Below are positions 12,377 to 23,710 of a DNA stretch of 64,000 bases, piece after piece. The first letter of the stretch is position 1, and every line of letters begins with the position of its first letter. A program made the translations under genes and the position numbers. The notes beneath the pieces were generated by a model, which had not been told where the DNA came from, ran no database searches, and saw only the letters and a list, made by a program, of their open reading frames with translations. Origin of the DNA: Microthyrium microscopicum (lineage: Eukaryota > Ascomycota > Dothideomycetes > Microthyriales > Microthyriaceae); assembly GCA_010405405.1 (NCBI GenBank), contig MU004244.1, positions 995,895-1,059,894 of the forward strand, written 5' to 3'.

Positions 12377-13204
12377 GAAAGTTTACAAAAGTTTTGACAA
12401 GGTTAACAGAGTCTGAGGGAGTTTGATGCTTATGGGCGATGAAAGAGCTCTGGCGAGTTGGAGAGCTTCGTGATGGGGACCTTCCGAAAACGGCATGGTC
12501 AATCTCGAACTCAATTCCATCAAATCTATCACGAAAATCATAGTTACGTGGACGGGAAATATTCCGGCATTCTTGGCAGTATTGTATTATCTAAGAGGTA
12601 ATCTTTTTGAGGCTATTGAAGTTATGAAGAATTCAAAAAGGAGCTGGCTATCTGGCTATACGGTTGCCATGCACAGTTGTACTCTACTAGTATGACAAGC
12701 AAAGCCCTGAATATCGCGATCCCTCCAGTGACTTCAGTTCCATCGAACAGTATTCTCAAGTCTATCGCTAAGCAGGGTCCAAATCATATTCATATAGTTT
12801 GATGTCAACTGAGAACAATTGCTTGCTCTAGTAATTGATAGCAGCGGAAAGTTCTGGGACTGAGTTCCATCAAGATGAAGCTATCTACCGTACTCAGCTA
12901 TGTATCTCATGAGCGTTCACATGATCACAAGTATCTGCATATCAGAGGCCTGTGAAGATTGCTTTTCTTTTTTGCGGGGTAGAGCCTTGATTTCTTCCGG
13001 AATCCCACAATATGCTCATCCTTCTCAGGACCGATGTGAAACCAGTCAGCCAGAGCCATTCCGAGCCACGCGGGAAAACCGGAGAATTCCAAGAATAGCC
13101 ATGACAGCAATGGTCGACTAGACCGTAGTTTTTGACATCGCTTCCATAGACGAAGCCGCGAATTGGCCGGTGTATAGCCCCATATCACACTTCACGAAGT
13201 GCTT
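12377..13204. other. Intergenic: aminopeptidase promoter and methyltransferase 3' region
   Basis: The stretch lies between two minus-strand genes. It should hold the promoter of the aminopeptidase gene and the 3' end of the methyltransferase gene. I see no further gene or repeat. Confidence 0.4.
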
Positions 13205-14209
13205 TCAGTCTCGGAGTATGCCAACATGAACAACAAATCCCGAATTCTCGCTCAAATCCTTTGACAAAAGCTCAACTTCTAGACGCCAGACTTGGAACTT
13301 GGCATGAAAGGCTTTGAGCCAACACTCAAAAACGTCCGGTGATCGTAATTGCTGAGCAAAAATGCAGATTGTGGGTGAATCTGCTGGGGCAAGCTTGCAA
13401 ATATCGGCACATGTATCTACAAGTGGGTCGACCAGCGCTTCGTTGTAGATGCAGTCACAAGCAACCACAAGCTGAACATGTTTTGCGGCTTGGGTCAGAT
13501 TCAAACCAGAGAGAAAGCCATTTATGGAGTCGGTCTCCCAGTCAAGTGCCTTGATGGTAACATTGCCAATACTGTCAGTGGTTGGCACATCAGCTGTGCG
13601 TTTCCGAGAAACCTTTGGTACTGATTTGGGTTTGCTGGATTGAATATTGTCTGTAATGTTTTGCTTCAGTTGTTTGAGAACATAGGCTTGATCAGTGCAG
13701 ATATATGTGCCTATCTTTGGGCTCAATGCAAGGGCGATGATACCAGATATCCCGCAGCCAAGTTCAAGGACCACAGAACTGTCGTTGAGAACACCATGGG
13801 TGAAAAGAAAGTTTGACGGTGCAGATACCCACTCCGCAAACCTTGGAGAAACTTGCCATAGAACTTTGGTCGATGATTAGAGACTTGGCAAGTGAGAAAA
13901 GTCAGAGCGACAAGGCTGACCTGCTCCAGTAGTTCCCTGTTTGCGATTCGAATTTAGAACGCCGGGAGATTGCTTGATGACGAAATCTTTGCCGGAGATG
14001 CTAATGTCCAGCTCGGAAGACTTGCTGTCGACAAATCCGAGAGAGTTTGAGGGAATGTCTTGAGAGAAAACTAAAAAGGCTTCTACACTTTCAGCCTTAT
14101 GGTTAGGTATATGAGATCAACACTGGGAATATTGAGGGGAGGGATGTGGTTGGCTACCTTGGTCAGTATCGTCAATGGCAGTGCCGAGGGTAGGAAGCAA
14201 TTTATCCAT
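13205..14209 (-). CDS. rkm5: Rkm5-like protein lysine methyltransferase (class I, METTL21/FAM86-type fold)
   Basis: Exons are 14209-14158, 14082-13921 and 13863-13205, giving 290 residues. The SAM-binding motif I is VLELGCGISGI, followed by the acidic loop YICTDQ and the post-I region with ALDWETD; motif IV appears as VVACDCIYNE, which fits the D/N-containing active-site loop of this methyltransferase group. In yeast, Rkm5 methylates a lysine of ribosomal protein L1. The first intron uses gtagcc and I chose the acceptor GTGTAG at 14083-14086, because the nearer ATAAG gives an immediate stop; this removes three residues that a related protein would be expected to have, so this junction needs RNA support. 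The gene is divergent from the acyl-CoA synthetase, 977 bp away. The exact substrate is inferred only from family resemblance. Confidence 0.75.
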
Positions 14210-15186
14210 GACTGCCGGTGCAATGATATTGGCTAGGGGTTGATGTCAATTACTTTTCGAAGTCTTTGGAGATTCAATTGCCCCTCTGATGCTGTACAAG
14301 GAATAAATAATGATGGATGTTGTGTTGAACTTGACTGAAGCAACTGCTGCGAGGAGCTACTTGGGGTAACGATGCATAGAACCAATTGATTAATCTGGTG
14401 AATATGAAGCTAGGAAATAACTTACGAGGAGCGAAAGCTAGGAATTAGAGACCAAATAGCAGCTACGTACGATATACCTGGCTGGGCAGATGTTCGGTTA
14501 CTGTTAATTCCAATTGATCCGTGGACTAGGTACCAGTCGTTGAAGATGCTGGGTAGCGGCAAGACGAAAAGTCAAAGTTGTGGAAGCAATCGTTTTCTTT
14601 TGGTCATGGAGATGACAGTAACGCAAATGCCATTAGTATTTGGCGGTTGTGCATCAGGCTGATAGTTATTGAGGCGATGTAAAAGGTTTGGAGGAGCAGT
14701 CAAAAAGAAGGAGGATATGGAGGATGGCCAACCCCAGAGCCTCAGCTATATGGCCCCTGTCTGGTAGCTCTTGCCTGCAGCTTCAGTAGTCGCTGCCAGC
14801 TGGGGAAAGAGCAGAAGTGCATGGGACTCTGACCACCTAAGGCCTTGGGATCTTAATCCAAACCCTCATCTCTCAACTTCAACCTCTTTCATGATTCCAT
14901 CTCTTCTCCTACAACCTACTATCTTAAATTGTTATCTCCGCCTCTATCCTCTACCTCTTAGCCGCACTTTGCTATTTTCTGGTTGATACAGAACCAGCCT
15001 CCCAGGCCACCAGCCCACTAGTGCTCTGCAGCTCAACGTCACTTGGTCCCCATAACCAGTAGTACGTAGAGAGTCCATACAAACTACCATCTGTAGTCTA
15101 CCATCTTCTTCATCTAACAATATATCAAAAATCCAGCTCCATCCATTTCCCCGCCCCGCGCAAACTTTACTTCCACATCCGCAATC
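14210..15186. promoter_or_regulatory. Shared upstream region of methyltransferase and acyl-CoA synthetase genes
   Basis: This 977-bp region separates two divergent start codons. The last 300 bases before 15187 are strongly C/T-rich, a usual core-promoter and leader pattern for well-expressed fungal genes. I did not find a CCTCGG (FarA/FarB) core within it; the nearest is inside the methyltransferase's first exon at about 14184. Confidence 0.5.
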
Positions 15187-17500
15187 ATGCCTATCCCAAA
15201 CACAGATCTCAAGAAGCTCTACCCGCTTCCCAAGCTCTACAACTCGGACATAGCTACCACCGAAGTCACCGACCAGAAGGCTGTAGCAGGCGAAACAGTC
15301 CCTAGACGTAATCACAAGACACCCAAAGAGCTCAAATGGCAACCCGCTCCAGAAATTTCTACTGTTCACGATATCATGCGCTATGCCTCCAAGAAATTCG
15401 GCAACGCCAAGGCTCTCGGCTCTCGCAAGCTCATCAAGATGCATAACGACTCCAAAATGGTCAAAAAGGTCATTGATGGCAAGGAGACCGAAGTCGAGAA
15501 GAAGTGGCAGTACTTTGAGCTTGGTCCTTATACACATATCAGCTTCGTAGAGTTTGAAAAGCTTGCTCTTCAGGTTGGTGCCGGTTTGAGAAAGCTTGGC
15601 TTAGAGCCTGGCGACAAACTTCATCTCTTTGCCGCGACACAGTATGCTTCCTAAACATGATTTGTATTCATCTAACGGTTTCTAGTCCTCATTGGCTAGC
15701 TTCAGCGCATGCGGCTATGTCTCAGTCGATTCCGATCGTTACCGCCTATGACACACTCGGAGAAGAAGCCGTTACACACTCTATGCTTCAAACTAACGCC
15801 AAAGCCATCTACCTGGACCCACATCTACTCAAGACTCTCATCAACCCGTTGAAAAAGGCCAAAGATATCACCAAAGTCATTTACAACACTTCGGATCCTG
15901 TCAAAGAAGAGGACATCGCGGCTCTTAAAGAAGCCCATCCACACTTGGAAATTCTAAGCTTCGAAGACGTCCGAAAACTGGGCGAGGAGAATCCAATCGA
16001 CACTGTTCCGCCAAAAGCCGATGATTTGGCCTGCATCATGTATACTTCCGGTTCGACGGGTACTCCCAAAGGTGTCAAGATTACCCACAAGAACATAGTG
16101 GCATCAGGTATTTAGTTTCGCCTACTTGTATTCTCGTCATCGCTAATTTGTTTGCTTAGTATGCGGTATCTGCGTTATTGTCGGAGTTTACCTTGGACCA
16201 GGCGATGGTCTACTTGCCTATCTCCCACTGGCACATATCCTAGAATTCGTCTTCGAGAACACTGTCATGTTTGTAGGTGGAACTCTGGGCTATGGCAACT
16301 TTCGCACGCTGTCGGACACCAACTGCCGTAACTGTGTTGGTGACATCAAGGAGTTCAAACCAACCATCCTTGTTGGTGTCCCTGCAGTCTGGGAGCAAGT
16401 CAAGAAAGGTATCATCACCAAGGTTCAGGGCGGCAGCGCCATTACCAAGAGCATGTTCTGGGGCGCAATGTCTACCAAGGAATTCCTTCTCGGTAGAGGG
16501 CTCCCTGGTGTTGGAATCATTGATTCAATCGTTTTCAGCAAGGTTCGAGAAGCCACTGGTGGAAAACTACGTATTGCGTTCAACGGCGGTGGACCTATTT
16601 CCAAAGAAACCCTCAAGTTCATCTCGATGGCCATTTGTCCTCTTATTAGCGGGTATGGTTTGACCGAGACTGTTGCTGCTGGAGCCATTCAAGATCCTTT
16701 GAAATGGTACCCAGATGCACTTGGTGAGGTTCCCGGATCTGTGGAAATGAAACTTGTCGATTATGAAGATGCTGGATACAAGTCTACCAACAACCCGCCC
16801 CAAGGTGAAATCTGGATTCGCGGCCATTCCATCACTCAAGGTTACTTGGACAATGAAGAGGAAACTAAAGCAGCTTACACTGATGATGGATGGTTCAAAA
16901 CCGGTGATATTGGCGAATGGGACAAGAATGGTCAGATCAAGATTATTGACCGCAAGAAGAATCTGGTCAAGACCGTCAACGGCGAATACATTGCTCTAGA
17001 GAAGGTATGCGCTTACCCCGTCAAACTCGTAAGCCACAGAACAGTACGGCTAACATATACCATAGCTTGAATCAGTCTACCGCTCAGATTCAGTCGTGGC
17101 GAATATTTGCGTCTACGCTGATCAGAGCAAGTCCAAGCCAATTGCAATCATTTTCCCAGCTGAGCCTGCACTCAAAAAGATGGCCCAGGAAAATGGCATC
17201 TCGGGCGATCATCTCGAAGAGCTTATTCATGACGCGAAGTTGCAGAATCTTGTTCACAATGCGCTTTTGGCTACTGGCCGTAAGGGTGGGCTGAAGGGTA
17301 TTGAACTCATCGATGGAGTTGTACTCGCCGATGAAGAATGGACACCGCAAAACGTAAGACTCCTCATCATTCTCTTACCTGGATCTATTGCTAATCATAC
17401 ACAGGGCTTCACTACTTCAGCACAGAAATTGAACCGAAAGAAGATCCTAGAACACTACAAGAAGGAAGTCGATGCCGCCTACAAAAAGGCTGGTCAATAA
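15187..17500 (+). CDS. faa1: Long-chain fatty-acid-CoA ligase (Faa1/Faa4 type)
   Basis: Exons are 15187-15641, 15686-16107, 16160-17004, 17066-17353 and 17405-17500, giving 701 residues, the normal length of the yeast Faa1/Faa4 group. The enzyme activates long-chain fatty acids with ATP and CoA for lipid synthesis or beta-oxidation. Motifs in order: the AMP/ATP-binding P-loop [12 protein letters not shown], the YLPLAHILE motif, GYGLTET, the fatty-acyl signature containing [11 protein letters not shown], and DRKKNLVK, whose region holds the linker and catalytic lysine area. There is no N-terminal transmembrane segment or obvious C-terminal peroxisomal signal (it ends KKAGQ). It sits 6.2 kb upstream of a CTF1-beta/FarB-like regulator of fatty-acid genes, a suggestive but unproven link. 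Confidence 0.95.
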
Positions 17501-19564
17501 AGAAAAGCATGCTCTATTAGTTTTTGCTTATTCCTATTGAAGAGATTTACATATTTCTCGTTGACATTGTGTGTTTGTTCATGTTTTCTTAGTTCTATAT
17601 CTCCCCCCTCGTGTACTAGTTTGGATGCCTGGCATGTGCTTGGTGGGCGTGTGCGTGGTGTCTTGGAGTACTTCGTTTTCAACAGAGCTCCAGATGGCAT
17701 TGTGGCTTAGTTCTGATGCCGTTGGACTATTGAAAAGTCTTTCATTCCTGTGGAGTAGTGGTTTGGGTGGTTCTCGCTTCCTAGCTTGGCAGAGGATGGA
17801 GGGTCTGCGCAGATTGGTATTATGTGATATGATTGTACAAGTTTGGGTCGTCTACTTGGTAGTTATCGTAAATTCAAGGCTTTAATCATTGTAATCCATT
17901 CCTCCTCTACTGTTCTACTCGATCCTATTACCTTCCTCGCCATCTTTAACCTGCCTGACCTCCTCTCATCCAGGGCGAGCAGAGCCTCAAGAGATAGAGT
18001 ATCTCAACCTACACGACGATCGAAAAGTCAACACCAAAACCAAGCTTCTGAAAAGCCAATAACCTTCCAACTCTAACAATTGCCGCTAGTTCCTCGCCAC
18101 AAGAAAATACATCTCCTTCCCTAGGAACATACCTATCAACCGAGATATTCACCCACCACAGACAGGAAATAAGATCAAAAACATACCAATCTCCGTCCAC
18201 ACCACATCCGTGCCTCAGAGTAAACCCCAGAACAAGAAAAGGGCGAGCCGCAAGGGCCCGGCATGGCTGGTGCGGCAAAAGTAATATATTCACATCAACT
18301 AGCTTGCTTTGCCCTTGCATGACCATCAGGCTCGCTACCGTAATGAACCTTGCCTACGGAGTCCGGGCGGAAAGAAAATGTACACTCACTAGTAGTACTT
18401 AGTGATCACGAACGCCGGTTTGTGCTACAGACGGTTTTGCTGAGGAGATACACAACTTCCAGACGGTTCAGAGCTTCGTGAATGCCGAGGGTGGAACAAT
18501 GTTCCTCCCAACGCGTGGTTGGCAGTGTTATGGGGACGCGGTGAAGCTGAAGAGGAGGCACGGAATGGTTAATGAGCTACCCGTAACCGTGCGAGTGTGC
18601 GAGGGTAGAGAGGGTCTCCATGGGTTATATATACTGGTACTGAAGCTTCTAGAAACAATGGTGTATCTAACAGGGGACTAGCGATGCGCACAGTGTACAC
18701 TTGGGAGGGATGGTTAAGTAATATTATAGAACTGTTATGTTCCGCTTTCTATTCGCTGCTTGATGCTAGTTCTAAATGCTCCAAGTAGCAAGTGCTACTT
18801 CCGCACATCATTGGCAATCATACATTACTAGACTGCTCGCGATCGTCGTTGGCTCAATTCTGTTCTGTGCGACCACACTTTCACAGACGCCGTTGCAGAC
18901 AATTGTGTGCGACGAGCGTTGAGGCCGTATGCTCCGTGAATGAAGACGATATTTTGCAAGTAAAAGACGGACCAGATGAGTGTCTGTGAGCTCGGAGAAC
19001 AACGGGATATCAGAACGAGCGTGCAGGCTGGCCATGTGCAGTGAGTGAACTCTTCCCATTCCTATTTTTGTCTCGTCGACACAGGAAAAAAGGGGTGCAG
19101 TGTCAATATCGCTAGCAGAGTTTTCTGATAGTGTTGTTCGCAACACTTTCTAGGATGTGCCACACGGATTTGGTGTGACGGGACAGTTTGCGTTCCTCCG
19201 GCGCAAAAGTGAAGATTTGAATTGCGTTATCAACCTGGTTCGTAATATAATGTTACGGCGCTTTGGCCAGGAGATATGACATGGGAATGACATGACGCCT
19301 TGTATGCCATCGAGATACGAGAAGGAATTTTTGAATTTTTGGGGTGCTACCCGGTAGAAGGAGCCGAATGCGTTACGCGAGTTGGTGGATTGATGTATTG
19401 TGATCACCTGGTTTATATCATGAGGCGAACTACTCAAGTGCTCTGGCTGGGGATTTCCTCGTTTTATGTCGTTATCAAGGTCTGTGTGATAAAGGTGTGC
19501 TGCATATAACGAGCACATTCTTCATTACTTTCGCCTTTACAGAATTTGCGGTCCTGGAAACAGA
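17501..19564. other. Intergenic, about 2 kb, no supported gene
   Basis: It starts with the 3' end of the acyl-CoA synthetase. Open frames on both strands (the longest about 120 codons at 19150-19518, minus) show no family, no splice structure and a composition unlike the neighbouring genes. Nothing else was seen. Confidence 0.4.
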
Positions 19565-19846
19565 TCATAGTTGAGTAGTGTCGTAGCCAGGCTTGTTGAC
19601 GGTGAGCATGTCCGCTGTCGACGATCGCTTGCTCGCCTTTCCTTGTGGTGCTTTTCCCTGCGGCGAGCCGTCAATCTCCGCTTTGTAGGGGTTTGTGGTG
19701 ACTGTGGTGGTTGACTTTCCCATGAAGGGTTCTTTGCTTTCGCTGACATGAACTTCTCCTGTGCTCTTGTCTTCCACGCGTTCATAGAATTTAGAAGTAT
19801 CGCTTTGGAAGCTGGATTGGAACTGAATCCTCTTCTCATTCGTCAT
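19565..19846 (-). CDS. Small hydrophilic protein of unknown function
   Basis: A single exon of 93 residues with a true ATG. The protein is rich in Ser, Thr, Lys and Glu, with no signal peptide, membrane segment or cysteine; it contains a short repeated element (GSPQGKAPQGKA) and reads as largely disordered. Composition and codon pattern look like a real fungal gene, and small disordered proteins of this kind are often stress- or spore-associated, but I do not recognise the family and no function is proposed. It stands alone, with more than 1 kb on each side. Confidence 0.55.
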   Translation of the reverse strand: MTNEKRIQFQSSFQSDTSKFYERVEDKSTGEVHVSESKEPFMGKSTTTVTTNPYKAEIDGSPQGKAPQGKASKRSSTADMLTVNKPGYDTTQL

Positions 19847-21246
19847 TGTGTAATACGTTTGTTGAGTACAGGTAATGTTGAAGGATGAAGACCTTGCAAG
19901 ATCTAGGTTGGCTTAAGACTGCCATGTGAAGTCGATCACCCAGTGTCGTCATCAACTTCCATGTGGTGGCGCCAGAAACCTTGCTTCGCCTGTCCATTTT
20001 AGGAAGTATGTTGCATATCAGGAGTATGAGGAGTAAGGTACATCGTACTATGACTTCAAGAGCCTCATGAACTAATAAAAGAAAACCATTGAATTCTGCA
20101 AATATAAGATAAAAAGATATCGATCGTGTACGGAGAATCCAGCTCCGTTCACCTGTATCAGCCAGGATATTCGCAATAGACACAAAATCCAAAGCCATGG
20201 ATACAACTGCTATAAGCAACCACGAACTACTGATAAAGTATACAAGTACGACATTTTGACGGTCTGTGGTCCAGAAAATTTCTGGTACCTGCAGTACACG
20301 ACGAGTCCTGGTCGTCGATCAATTAATGTCTACCTTATTTCCAAATCTAACCAATTTCAAGCCTCTATGTAGAGGCGTGTGGGTGCAATTTTCTCTCCAT
20401 GGCATTGCCTGATTTGCCACTATTTCAGGTGTTTCCGTGCCAGAATAGGAAATGGTACTCATCATCATCTTGGCAAATTGTTTGTGCGTGTGGTATCGTG
20501 AAGTTCTACCAGGTAGCCATGAGTGAGCTGTGGTCGCTCTGCAGAAGTGCGTTGATAGATCGCGATGCGATATGAACTAATGGCATTGCGAGCTTTGGAT
20601 GCGTGCGTATGCGGATGACACGTTTAGTACCATGTATAAACTGGAAAGGAACGGTTTTGTGTGAAGCTTGCGTCTTTGACTATGGTTTTTTTGTGCGCTC
20701 AAATAGTGAAGAAATACCTAGTGTCCAAAGTCTCAGATAGTCATATAGAACAGTTACCTAAGCTTGAAATGTATTATCTTCTAGATTCGTCATTTCTTTC
20801 CTCGTTGGATGAGGCACATCTTAGCATCAAGTCCTGTACTTGGATATGTTTATGAAAGTGAAGGATCCAGTGGAAGATAACACAGACCACTGGAAATATT
20901 GACACCAATTTACCCGGCAAGCCATTCCGGATTGGGCGGGAAAGGAGCCTATTTTGTAGCAATTACCTTACCAAAATATCAACATGCCCGTGTCGAATCA
21001 CTCTTACAAGGTCCCATTGAAGAAATGGTCTGCTTAGAGAGTCAGACTACCTGGGTTATTGACAAATGATATAGTCCTCACGACTGATGTCTGGAAACGA
21101 GCGCATCAGACTGATGACTTGCATGGCCTGTGATGATAGATTAGATTGAGTCAACATATACGCCAATGGTGGCAAGAACTGTGAAAGGGCGAAAAAATCA
21201 TTGCTCCAGGTAGATCATCGTTGATCATATGAGAAACGTAAAACAT
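19847..21246. other. Intergenic, no supported gene
   Basis: This holds the upstream region of the 93-residue protein and the 3' side of the next minus-strand gene. It is AT-rich with scattered short frames only. Confidence 0.4.
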
Positions 21247-22023
21247 TTACTGAAGGCAGGATCCTAGATGTCGACCAGTTATCAGCAATTCTAGGTGTCT
21301 TCTTTGAATAGTTTGAAGAGCATGCCATATCCGTTTCGAGCTCTCTGGATCTTTGACCAACAAGAGGTCGAGGGTATAATCCATGGCCAGGGTACGATCA
21401 GATCGAAGATAGTCCCAATTTATGCTCTGGAGGGCGGGGCTGCCACGAGGTAAGCAATAGCTTTCCCCAGACTGATTGTCGTTTTGAAACGAAAGCGATG
21501 GATGCGGGTGATGAGCTGGGCAAATCAGCACCATAGGACTCGAGTGGCGCTGTAAACATATGAAACCAACTAGGCGAGTGCTCGTCCGGGTATACAGCTT
21601 AATTGGTAACTGACAGCCCTCGCAGAAATCATAAATAGTGAGGGATGGGGTAAGTTTGGCACATGTCACAGTACAAGAAGTAAAGCCCGCATGCAGGGCA
21701 TGGCCCAGGTACAAATACTCGTGGCGCATCTGTAGATCTGTTGGCAACCTACCACGGCACTGGTGAAACACTTTCTCTAGGATGCGTGGTCGGTTTGAAC
21801 TGGCTGGAGATTGTTTGATGGTAAGGTGTACACTCTCGAAGGTCACGAGCCTTGTCGGGCCGCTGGCAAGGCTGAAGTTTTTATACTGGGAATGGCAAAG
21901 ACGCGAGAAAAAGATGTCGTAAGCAGTATGATGTGTTGCATGATGCTGTAAATTGAAGATGCTGATTTCCAGAAGCGGTGGTGGTGATCTAGACCTAGTA
22001 TCTGGAGTGGTGGGTTTATCCAT
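21247..22023 (-). CDS. Uncharacterised protein, 258 residues
   Basis: A single open frame beginning at the first true ATG (22023; the upstream in-frame codon at 22044 is GTG). The protein has a Pro/Ser-rich start, many His and Cys residues, including a C-x2-C pair (CEGCQ) at about 145-150 and another Cys pair (CTVTC) some 25 residues before it, so a metal-binding fold is possible. The last 50 residues have a more regular charged/hydrophobic pattern (LLVKDPESSKRIWHAL). I see no signal peptide or membrane segment and no named domain. It may be a lineage-specific gene; long uninterrupted reading and mixed composition argue against chance, but expression evidence is lacking. Confidence 0.5.
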   Translation of the reverse strand: MDKPTTPDTRSRSPPPLLEISIFNLQHHATHHTAYDIFFSRLCHSQYKNFSLASGPTRLVTFESVHLTIKQSPASSNRPRILEKVFHQCRGRLPTDLQMRHEYLYLGHALHAGFTSCTVTCAKLTPSLTIYDFCEGCQLPIKLYTRTSTRLVGFICLQRHSSPMVLICPAHHPHPSLSFQNDNQSGESYCLPRGSPALQSINWDYLRSDRTLAMDYTLDLLLVKDPESSKRIWHALQTIQRRHLELLITGRHLGSCLQ

Positions 22024-23710
22024 GTTACAGACTGGGGCATGCACAAGGCTTCCTGGGTATAGCTGATGGATGTTATTCCTTCTGTCCGTGTGGGAAGCAC
22101 ATCAGCTTCTTTGGATATAGTGGTCCCAAGACATTGATGCCTGCACTTGATGGGCGCATGGGTAGTAGGGTCGAGTCGCAGTGTTGCTGGTTAATAGAGC
22201 CGACGCGTTAAGAGGTGGAAGGAAGAGAGAAAGAATAGAACATTGATAAGTCAAGCTTGTTAAGGAGATAATAAACTAAAGGATAGTACATAAAGCACAT
22301 AATGAAATCCTTTTGAGGGTTGGTAATGGTAGAAGAACATAGGATAGAAGTTAGGTTGGAGAAGGTTGATAACCCTTTTAAGCGAGTAACAGCCCAGCCA
22401 AAAGAAATTATATGGCGTGTATGGTAACGGCTAACAACGGCAACGATACGGAGGTAATAAACAGGCTATAAAAATCTTGCAAACTTGTCAAAGCATCAAA
22501 TGAGCGCGGTCATACTGAACTTCTGATTTGTTATGAACGCCGTAAGCTTATTGTATCAGCCTTCTTTGGTGTTTACCCCGACGGTCCATATCTTCATATC
22601 GCTGGCTTGGAGTTGTAAGCACCTCAGATGTTCAAAGGGTATATCATGCAGGTTTAAGTGTTTATTGTCGTCCAACTACTAGTACTTTCTTCAACATTTG
22701 ATGCAATGCAATCTAGTGTTTGGTGTAACCTTGCACTGGTAAAGTCTGGTATAGGCTCAAAGCTTCAAAAGCAGCACCTACCATTTACCATTACCATTTA
22801 CCGCCAATATCTCGTATCATACATGGCATCTATCGTGTAGTGAGCCCGTTCCCTGGGGTTTTGTTCTACTTGTCAATGTCACACTCTATCCGCTTTCCAT
22901 CTTTCTAACCACTCCAGACATTCTGTACTACCTATTAATTGGCCCAGTCACAGCGCCATCTTGAACTGTCTTACTCTACCTAGGGTAATCCTCTTGGATC
23001 TAGTCTCCTCTGTACATTAGACCCATCTAGCGTATTCTCTCCAAGACTCAAACTACTTGCTGGTCGGTTGATCGCTCAGAGCATGTTAGCATCTCAGCAA
23101 TTCCAGGTATTATCCCGGCTCTAATTCACCTATCCGCCGCTCCCCCAGACTCTCGCTCTCATCAAAATGTGCATCCACGCATCCATTATTATCTGCCGTT
23201 GCTCATCCGTCCCTGCATCCCACATCCCTTCCCTTCTTCAAGGTTGAAGGAACCCAAAGGAACCATCAAGGGCTGTCGCTGTCGCCTGCATGATTTCTGC
23301 ACCCTCTGCACCCACCACCCGCATGTTCAAAGCACCCTTTCTACTGCCGTACTCTGACTTTGTTACTACTGTGGCGTCTTGGTTTTGCTCTTGAGTCTTA
23401 GCTTCTTTGCCGGTCTTGTTTCCATTTCCAGACCTTCTCCAGACCCTCTCTATCCCCACATTTTGCTAGCTACCAGTGTCATCTCTCCGCCTGGCTTGAC
23501 TTTCAACGCCCGAGTCCGCTTCAGCTCACCCTCATATTTCCAGAAACTCTACTCCCACTTGCCAACCCTCCCGCCACTTTTTCTCTCTATTCCTGCCTCC
23601 ACCTGTTTTTACTCCACCATTTCCCCTGGCACTCAACCACCACCCGCCGCTTACCGCAGTGTCTCGTCAGTTCTCCACGCTGGACTGCTCCCGAAAGTTC
23701 TGCGCCCGCC
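22024..23710. promoter_or_regulatory. Divergent upstream region with a long C/T-rich leader before the Zn2Cys6 factor
   Basis: The left part (to about 22500) is AT-rich. From about 23100 to 23700 the plus strand is strongly C/T-rich with few ATGs, as in long leaders of fungal regulatory genes. No open frame in it is convincing. Confidence 0.45.

Noticed and set aside
19150-19518. 122-codon minus-strand frame with a real ATG
   Set aside because: No recognisable family or coding-like pattern; it lies just past the stop of the 93-residue gene and is probably its 3' region.
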